Positions 7,111 through 10,701 of a DNA stretch of 10,701 nt are shown piece by piece (position 1 is the stretch's first letter; each line of letters opens with the position of its first letter). Under the pieces are notes generated by a model that did no database searches, was not told where the DNA came from, and was given only the letters and a program-made list of their open reading frames with translations. The translations under genes and the position numbers were made by a program. The stretch comes from Lawsonibacter sp. (GTDB lineage: Bacteria > Bacillota > Clostridia > Oscillospirales > Oscillospiraceae), in assembly GCA_022793355.1 (NCBI GenBank), contig JAAWCR010000148.1:1-10701 (forward strand), in the 5' to 3' direction.

Positions 7111-7139
7111 TTGCGGAGCCGTGAGGTTTCTGGTATAAT
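7111..7139 (+). promoter_or_regulatory. Sigma-A promoter of the uraA leader
   Basis: TTGCGG (7111-7116), a 17-base spacer and a perfect TATAAT (7134-7139). Transcription would begin near 7146, leaving a leader of about 138 bases before uraA. Confidence 0.85.
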
Positions 7140-7144
7140 ACCTC

Positions 7145-7221
7145 GGATAGAAGAGGAGGGGCTGCCATGTTTTCGCTGCTGTACGTTTGTCCGGCGCTTG
7201 GTGGCCTCTTTGTTTCTATTC
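7145..7221 (+). promoter_or_regulatory. Long 5' hairpin in the uraA leader RNA
   Basis: Bases 7145-7167 pair in continuous register with 7199-7221. Of these 23 positions, 15 are Watson-Crick, 7 are G-U and only one (7154/7212) is a mismatch. An inner stem, 7174-7178 with 7192-7196, caps it with a loop of about 13 bases. The G-U pairs work only in the plus-strand RNA, which fits a selected RNA structure. The hairpin begins essentially at the predicted transcription start and buries the ribosome site and start codon of the leader ORF in its left arm. It does not contain the PyrR-binding consensus or a purine-riboswitch core that I can recognise. Confidence 0.6.
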
Positions 7222-7226
7222 CTTGA
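7167..7226 (+). CDS. Putative 19-residue leader peptide upstream of uraA
   Basis: ATG at 7167 follows AGGAGGGG (about 7154-7161) with good spacing and opens a 19-codon frame, MFSLLYVCPALGGLFVSIP, ending CCT-TGA at 7221-7226. The peptide is hydrophobic and too short for an enzyme. Its stop lies two bases before the left arm of the terminator at 7228, so a ribosome at the stop would cover that arm. The stretch 7207-7224 is 12/18 T, resembling U-rich pause regions of UTP-sensitive attenuators such as E. coli pyrBI. The C-terminal Pro before UGA also recalls TnaC. Translation is inferred from the ribosome site and placement; the 5' hairpin would oppose it. Confidence 0.5.
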   Translation: MFSLLYVCPALGGLFVSIP

Positions 7227-7227
7227 C

Positions 7228-7255
7228 GGCAATCACGTTTGTGGTTGCTTTTTTT
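7228..7255 (+). terminator. Intrinsic terminator in the uraA leader (attenuator)
   Basis: GCAATCAC (7229-7236) pairs with GTGGTTGC (7241-7248), including one U-G pair, around a GTTT loop, followed by seven T's (7249-7255). This is a classical intrinsic terminator, and it lies between the only visible promoter (7111-7139) and uraA at 7284. Only 28 bases remain between the T-run and the start codon, too few for a separate promoter. Expression of uraA should therefore depend on read-through. Confidence 0.85.
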
Positions 7256-7283
7256 GTGGGTATGAGAGAGAAAGGAGAACAAA

Positions 7284-8630
7284 ATGAACGACAACCAACC
7301 CATCCGTGACGCCCGGCAGCTGGGGCTGCCCAAAATGCTGATTCTGGGCCTTCAGCACATGTTCGCTATGTTCGGCGCCACCGTACTGGTGCCCATCCTG
7401 GTGCAGGGCTACGGTCTGCCCCTGTCCATCCAGACGACCCTGTTTTTCGCCGGAATAGGCACCCTGTTTTTCCATGTCTGCACCAAATTCAGGGTGCCCG
7501 CCTTTCTGGGCTCCTCCTTCGCCTACCTGGGCGGCTTCGCCGCCGTGGCGGAGCTGAACTCCGGCATCTACGCCGGCATGTCCGGGGAGGAAAAGCTGCC
7601 CTACGCCCTGGGGGGCATTGTGGTGGCGGGACTTCTGTATCTGGCGTTGGCCGGGCTGATCAAAGCGGTGGGCGTCCATAAGGTGATGCGCTTCCTGCCC
7701 CCGGTGGTCACCGGGCCCATCATCATTCTCATTGGCCTGTCCCTGGCCCCCAGCGCCATCAACAACGCCTCCACCAACTGGTGGCTGGCCGTCCTGTCCA
7801 TCGCCGTGATTGTGGCGGCCAACATCTGGGGCAGGGGGATGGTGAAGATCATCCCCATCCTTCTGGGGGTGCTGGTGCCCTATGTGGTGGCTCTTGCCAC
7901 CAACCAGGTGGATTTCTCCGGGGTGGCGGCTGCCAATGTGGTGGGCCTTCAGCCCTTCGTCCTGGCCAAATTTGATGTGACCTCCATTCTGGTTATGGCC
8001 CCCATTGCCATTGCCGCCATGATGGAGCACATCGGGGACATGTCCGCCATCTCCGCCACCGTGGAGGAGAACTTTATCGAGGACCCCGGCCTGCACCGAA
8101 CCCTGATTGGTGACGGTGTCGCCACCTCCTTGGCCGGCATGTTTGGCGGACCCGCCAACACCACCTATGGCGAGAACACCGGCGTGCTGGAGCTGTCCCG
8201 GGTCTTTGACCCCAAGGTGGTCCGCCTGGCCGCTGTCTATGCGGTGGTGCTCTCCTTCTCTCCCAAGTTTGCCGCCGTCATCAATTCCATCCCCACCGCC
8301 ATCATCGGGGGTGTGTCCTTTATCCTCTACGGCATGATTTCCGCCATCGGCGTGCGCAATGTGGTGGAAAACCGGGTGGACTTCACCAACTCCCGGAATC
8401 TGATTATTGCCGCCGTAATCATGGTGTGCGGCCTGGGCTTTAAAATATGGGGCTTTAATAACGAGTTTTCGGGGCTGACCTTTACCGTGGGGAGCGCCTC
8501 CATCACCCTGACCTCCCTGGCCATCGCAGCGATTGCGGGCATTGCCCTCAACGCCATCCTCCCCGGCAAGGACTATCAGTTCGGCTCCGATGTGACAAAA
8601 GGCCGATCCGGCGACTTCGGGCGGTATTGA
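7284..8630 (+). CDS. uraA: Uracil permease, NCS2/UraA family
   Basis: A 448-residue membrane transporter of the nucleobase-cation symporter 2 family, probably proton-coupled uracil uptake for pyrimidine salvage. The opening GLQHMFAMFGATVLVP (22-37) and GSSFAY (76-81) are typical of UraA/PyrP. Substrate-site residues known from E. coli UraA have counterparts: Glu in MMEHIGD (E248, for E241) and the Gly-Glu pair in GGPANTTYGENTG (G296/E297, for G289/E290). These favour the uracil clade over xanthine permeases. AAAGGAG at 7271-7277 precedes ATG 7284. It is apparently alone on its transcript, behind a leader that contains a terminator. In Bacillus the homologue pyrP is controlled by PyrR; no PyrR site is evident here. 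Confidence 0.93.
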   Translation: MNDNQPIRDARQLGLPKMLILGLQHMFAMFGATVLVPILVQGYGLPLSIQTTLFFAGIGTLFFHVCTKFRVPAFLGSSFAYLGGFAAVAELNSGIYAGMSGEEKLPYALGGIVVAGLLYLALAGLIKAVGVHKVMRFLPPVVTGPIIILIGLSLAPSAINNASTNWWLAVLSIAVIVAANIWGRGMVKIIPILLGVLVPYVVALATNQVDFSGVAAANVVGLQPFVLAKFDVTSILVMAPIAIAAMMEHIGDMSAISATVEENFIEDPGLHRTLIGDGVATSLAGMFGGPANTTYGENTGVLELSRVFDPKVVRLAAVYAVVLSFSPKFAAVINSIPTAIIGGVSFILYGMISAIGVRNVVENRVDFTNSRNLIIAAVIMVCGLGFKIWGFNNEFSGLTFTVGSASITLTSLAIAAIAGIALNAILPGKDYQFGSDVTKGRSGDFGRY

Positions 8631-8700
8631 TTCATTTGTCGAAACGATGAAAGCCTGATGTACTTCGGATGAAAAATTCATTAAATAAAGCTAAAGCCTC

Positions 8701-8729
8701 TTGCGTCCTATGGAAAAATCGGATAGAAT
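8701..8729 (+). promoter_or_regulatory. Sigma-A promoter of the 136-residue protein gene
   Basis: TTGCGT (8701-8706), a 17-base spacer and TAGAAT (8724-8729). The preceding stretch 8670-8698 is strikingly A/T-rich and could act as an UP element. Predicted start near 8736, about 37 bases before ATG 8773. No clear terminator for uraA is visible between 8631 and 8700, only weak ATGAA/TTCAT hairpins. Confidence 0.7.
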
Positions 8730-8772
8730 AAGGGCAGCAGACGGGAAACCGTAAATTAAGGAGGTTACTATT

Positions 8773-9183
8773 ATGGATTTGAAGAGCACGTTTGAAAACT
8801 TGAAGGACAGAGCCGCCGAGATGGCTCAGGCCGGCGTGGCCCAGTCCAAGCGTCTGGCGGAGATTGCCAAGCTGAAGACGGCCAACATGGCCGAGGAGGA
8901 CGCCATCAAGAAGGCCTATATCGAGATTGGCAAGCTCTATTATGCCGAGCAGGGGGCCACTCCTGACGGAGCCTTCGCCGCCGCCTGCGAGAAGATCACT
9001 GCCTCCAAGGCTCTGATTGAGACCAACAACGAGCGGATTGCCGAGCTGAAGCAGCCCGGCGACCCAGAGGCCGAGGTCGAGGCGGAGACGGTGGAAGCAG
9101 AGGCCGAACCGGTTGCCGAGGAGAGCACGGAGTGCACTTGTTCCTGCGGATGCGGGGAGGAGACGGAAGATAAACAGGACTGA
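8773..9183 (+). CDS. Small coiled-coil protein with acidic, Cys-rich tail
   Basis: A 136-residue protein in three parts. Residues 1-94 are helical with heptad-like patterning (SKRLAEIAKLK; EEDAIKKAYIEIGKLYYAEQ, the latter typical of Clostridia stress/zinc-ribbon-type small proteins). Residues 95-118 are a run of Glu, Ala and Val. The end carries ECTCSCGCGEE, with four alternate cysteines (121, 123, 125, 127) that could bind a metal. There is no signal peptide or membrane segment. AAGGAGG at 8758-8764 is near-ideal, so it is probably well expressed. It is monocistronic, with its own promoter and a strong terminator at 9194. I do not know its function; the pattern resembles uncharacterised Firmicutes proteins in which a helical IGKxYY-type domain precedes a small Cys motif. 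Confidence 0.85.
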   Translation: MDLKSTFENLKDRAAEMAQAGVAQSKRLAEIAKLKTANMAEEDAIKKAYIEIGKLYYAEQGATPDGAFAAACEKITASKALIETNNERIAELKQPGDPEAEVEAETVEAEAEPVAEESTECTCSCGCGEETEDKQD

Positions 9184-9193
9184 CGAGATTCCC

Positions 9194-9221
9194 GAGAGGC
9201 CGCCGCCCGGCGGCCTCTTTT
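9194..9221 (+). terminator. Terminator after the 136-residue protein gene
   Basis: AGAGGCCGCC (9195-9204) pairs with GGCGGCCTCT (9209-9218) around GCCC, followed by a short T-run to 9221. It lies 11 bases beyond the stop codon. Confidence 0.85.
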
Positions 9222-9270
9222 GTATGGCGGGCCCCGGATCCGGACAAGCTATGCCGGGAGGGAAGAGCCG

Positions 9271-9456
9271 ATGGAACAATTTGAACAGTATTACCGCCTG
9301 CCCCAGGATGTGGTGGGCCACGACGCGGCGCTGCTGTCCTACTGGGACACCGTGCCCGCCAAGGCGCAGCTGCGGCTGCTGGAGAGTGATATCACCGTGT
9401 CCACCCTGGGGGAGCTGAAAATGCTGGCAGAGCGGTTCAGTCAGGAGCATGCGTAG
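9271..9456 (+). CDS. Hypothetical 61-residue protein
   Basis: A 61-residue protein beginning MEQFEQYYRLPQDVVGHD and ending AERFSQEHA. It is acidic and probably helical, with no membrane segment and no motif I recognise. ATG 9271 is preferred because GGGAGG (9256-9261) lies 9 bases upstream; the frame is also open from 9220, but that start lies in the preceding terminator. Its codon use matches the GC-rich neighbours. A GC-rich hairpin follows immediately after the stop. No promoter is evident, so it may be expressed by read-through or from an undetected promoter. Moderately confident it is a real gene. Confidence 0.6.
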   Translation: MEQFEQYYRLPQDVVGHDAALLSYWDTVPAKAQLRLLESDITVSTLGELKMLAERFSQEHA

Positions 9457-9475
9457 GGGCCGCCTTTGGCGGCCC
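9457..9475 (+). terminator. GC hairpin after the 61-residue gene
   Basis: GGGCCGCC (9457-9464) and GGCGGCCC (9468-9475) form a perfect 8-bp stem with a TTT loop directly after the stop codon. The tail GCTTAAAC has no U-run, so it may be a weak terminator or an mRNA-stabilising hairpin. Confidence 0.45.
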
Positions 9476-9505
9476 GCTTAAACAGAAGCGAGGAGGGCTG
9501 CAAGA

Positions 9506-10081
9506 TTGTATTTTCCCAACGATATGACGTTTCAATACTTCTTTTTTGATACATATCCGGGTTACTTTTTACAGGCATTGCCCATTGCGTTGTGCGCTGG
9601 GACAATTTACGCGGTCCGCCGCGCCAGAAAAACAGGTTCGGCGGCAAACGCGGTCCTGCCCGCGCTGTTTGTCTGCTATATCACCGGATTGCTGTGTCTG
9701 ACCCTGTTTGAATATGTTATGGGACAGGCGTACTATTTCCTCTTTTACCGGAGCGCAAGCGGAAGAAGCTGGACCTGGTTCAATTTTGAGTATGACTTTG
9801 TTCCAGATTTTTTTCAAAACTTCGGCGCGGAAAATCTGGGAAATATTGTAATGTACCTCCCCTTTGGGATTTTTTATCCCCTGTTCCGGGAAAATACTGC
9901 GTGGAAACAGACCATCGTCGCGGGAATCGCCACATCGCTGGCAATTGAATTGCTGCAGCCGGTTTTTGGCCGCAGCTTTGATGTCAATGATATTATATTG
10001 AATGGAACGGGGGTTATTCTCTCCACCGCGGTATTTTACTTGTGTCGGGACGCAAAGAGGAAAAAACGTGGATTTCATTAG
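9506..10081 (+). CDS. VanZ family membrane protein
   Basis: A 191-residue protein with about five membrane helices (roughly residues 19-38, 49-70, 111-126, 136-152, 161-179). The VanZ-like hallmarks are present: NIVMYLPFGIFYPLF (113-127), the Glu-Leu-Leu-Gln of helix 4 (148-151) and GRSFDVNDIILNGTG (155-169). VanZ of Enterococcus gives low-level teicoplanin resistance, but most family members sit outside resistance clusters and their role is undefined; no van genes are visible here. The start is TTG at 9506 with AGGAGGG (9491-9497) 8 bases upstream; the next ATG in frame, six codons on, lacks such a site. The gene is AT-richer than its neighbours. It runs 27 bases ahead of the Spx/ArsC-like gene and may be co-transcribed. 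Confidence 0.9.
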   Translation: MYFPNDMTFQYFFFDTYPGYFLQALPIALCAGTIYAVRRARKTGSAANAVLPALFVCYITGLLCLTLFEYVMGQAYYFLFYRSASGRSWTWFNFEYDFVPDFFQNFGAENLGNIVMYLPFGIFYPLFRENTAWKQTIVAGIATSLAIELLQPVFGRSFDVNDIILNGTGVILSTAVFYLCRDAKRKKRGFH

Positions 10082-10108
10082 GACTTGTTTGAAAAAGGAG
10101 TGTATTTT

Positions 10109-10456
10109 ATGCTGTTTTTATGGTATCCAAAGTGTACGACTTGCCAGAAGGCCAAAAAATTCCTGGACGAGCGGGGCGTAGCCTGCGTGCAGCGGCACAT
10201 CAAGGAGGAGAATCCCACGGCAGACGAGCTGCGGACCTGGTGGAAGGAGAGCGGCCTGCCCCTGAAAAAATTTTTCAACACCTCCGGCATACAGTACCGG
10301 GAGCAGAACCTGAAGGACAAGCTGCCGGCCATGAGTGAAGAGGAGCAGCTGGAGCTGTTGGCCACCGACGGCATGCTGGTCAAGCGCCCCATTCTGGTGG
10401 GGGAGGGCTTTGTGCTCACCGGCTTCCGCCAGCAGGAGTGGGAGGAGAAGCTGTAA
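10109..10456 (+). CDS. Arsenate reductase (ArsC/Spx) family protein
   Basis: A 115-residue thioredoxin-fold protein. It opens MLFLWYPKCTTCQKAKKFL, with a C9-x-x-C12 redox pair, and has the family's KRPILVGEGFVLTGF (about 92-106) and a closing EEWEEK-like helix. This family includes Spx/MgsR RNA-polymerase-binding stress regulators and YffB/ArsC-like reductases, which cannot be separated by sequence alone. The CxxC is Spx-like, but the length is shorter than Spx (about 131), with no room for its C-terminal tail, so a reductase-type or unassigned member is more likely. No ars genes are adjacent. The start is ATG 10109, with AAAAAGGAG at 10092-10100. It follows the VanZ gene by 27 bases. Confidence 0.88.
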   Translation: MLFLWYPKCTTCQKAKKFLDERGVACVQRHIKEENPTADELRTWWKESGLPLKKFFNTSGIQYREQNLKDKLPAMSEEEQLELLATDGMLVKRPILVGEGFVLTGFRQQEWEEKL

Positions 10457-10590
10457 ATTTTTCCAAATTTCCATCTCTCAGCCAGCCCAATTTTTCTGGC
10501 CCGGCGATTTCAGAGCCGGTGCCGGGAGCGCTGGAAAGGGTGGGATTCCTCCCCATGGTTGAATCATAAAAACTCCGGCCATAATGAGAC
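10457..10590 (+). other. Non-coding stretch with several inverted repeats
   Basis: Between the ArsC-like gene and the terminator at 10591 I see GCCAG/CTGGC and CCGGC/GCCGG hairpins (about 10480-10515). A longer-range pairing GCCGGGAG with CTCCGGC, with one bulged G, encloses GGGTGGGATTCCTCCC. Together these suggest a branched RNA, but I cannot assign a family and see no promoter for it. It could be a long 3' untranslated region or the leader of the next gene. No protein-coding frame with a ribosome site is visible here. Confidence 0.35.
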
Positions 10591-10623
10591 GGCGGACGGG
10601 TAAAGTCCGTCCGCTCTTTTTTT
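10591..10623 (+). terminator. Strong intrinsic terminator before the last gene
   Basis: GCGGACGGG (10592-10600) pairs with TCCGTCCGC (10606-10614) around TAAAG, closing with a G-U pair, and is followed by seven T's at 10617-10623. It ends transcription of the VanZ/ArsC-like unit, or attenuates the gene starting at 10650. Confidence 0.85.
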
Positions 10624-10649
10624 ATTGACAATGGCAAGGGGGTGGAATT

Positions 10650-10701
10650 TTGGAAGAAGAGAAAAAGAAAGGCCCGGTGGTGTTCGGCCTGGCCGTACTG
10701 G
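10650..10701 (+). CDS. Start of an unidentified gene, cut by the window end
   Basis: TTG at 10650 follows AAGGGGGTGG (about 10636-10645) and opens a frame reading MEEEKKKGPVVFGLAVL to the window edge. A charged start followed by hydrophobic residues suggests an N-terminal membrane helix or signal anchor. TTGACA at 10625-10630 has no matching -10 at normal spacing. Only 17 codons are visible, so no family can be named. Confidence 0.5.
   Translation, partial: MEEEKKKGPVVFGLAVL

Noticed and set aside
7145..7283. PyrR-binding site or purine riboswitch in the uraA leader
   Set aside because: Expected from the gene type, but neither the PyrR loop consensus nor the purine aptamer core is visible on reading; a covariance-model scan would settle it.
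10457..10623. T-box riboswitch
   Set aside because: Some stem I-like words, but the region is short, no specifier arrangement is evident and the conserved T-box TGGN antiterminator sequence is missing.
10625..10653. TTGACA at 10625 as promoter of the last gene
   Set aside because: At 16-18 base spacing there is no -10-like hexamer, and the start site would fall inside the coding sequence.

Overview
The window looks like chromosome of a GC-rich, endospore-forming Clostridia, in the style of Oscillospiraceae gut bacteria. This is inferred from high-GC genes with strong GGAGG Shine-Dalgarno sites, frequent TTG and GTG starts, sigma-A promoters with 17-base spacers, short hairpin-plus-U terminators, and typical Firmicutes families (LtaS-like sulfatase, CstA, TIGR01906/DUF1461, UraA, VanZ, Spx/ArsC-like). 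I see no rRNA, tRNA, CRISPR array, insertion sequence or integrase.

Layout. 20-982(+) is an AT-richer DUF4062 (TIR-like) gene whose upstream context is cut off. 1075-1230(+) is a 51-residue hydrophilic protein behind a match to the forespore sigma-G promoter consensus. 1231-1649 has no convincing gene but holds several inverted repeats, including a candidate structured RNA at about 1422-1533 and a perfect 16-bp hairpin beyond the sulfatase stop. 1650-3710(-) is a five-helix LtaS-like membrane sulfatase with its own promoter. Divergent from it, 3972-4490 and 4510-6270(+) form a two-gene operon: an unknown 172-residue protein and the CstA transporter. 6411-7067(+) is a TIGR01906-type membrane protein. 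7284-8630(+) is a uracil permease behind a leader with a promoter, a long wobble-rich hairpin, a 19-codon leader ORF and an intrinsic terminator. 8773-9183(+) is a small coiled-coil, acidic, Cys-tailed protein, followed by a 61-residue unknown. 9506-10081(+) is a VanZ-family membrane protein and 10109-10456(+) an Spx/ArsC-like thioredoxin-fold protein. The window closes with a structured 3' region, a strong terminator and the first codons of another gene.

The genes are mostly separate short transcription units for envelope, transport and stress housekeeping rather than one pathway. CstA (peptide or pyruvate uptake) and UraA (uracil uptake) are nutrient importers. The LtaS-like enzyme, the TIGR01906 protein and VanZ act at the envelope. 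The most interesting non-coding element is the uraA leader: the permease can apparently be transcribed only by reading through a terminator that starts two bases after the stop codon of a short leader ORF. This arrangement suggests transcription attenuation coupled to leader translation, and I see no PyrR-binding motif.
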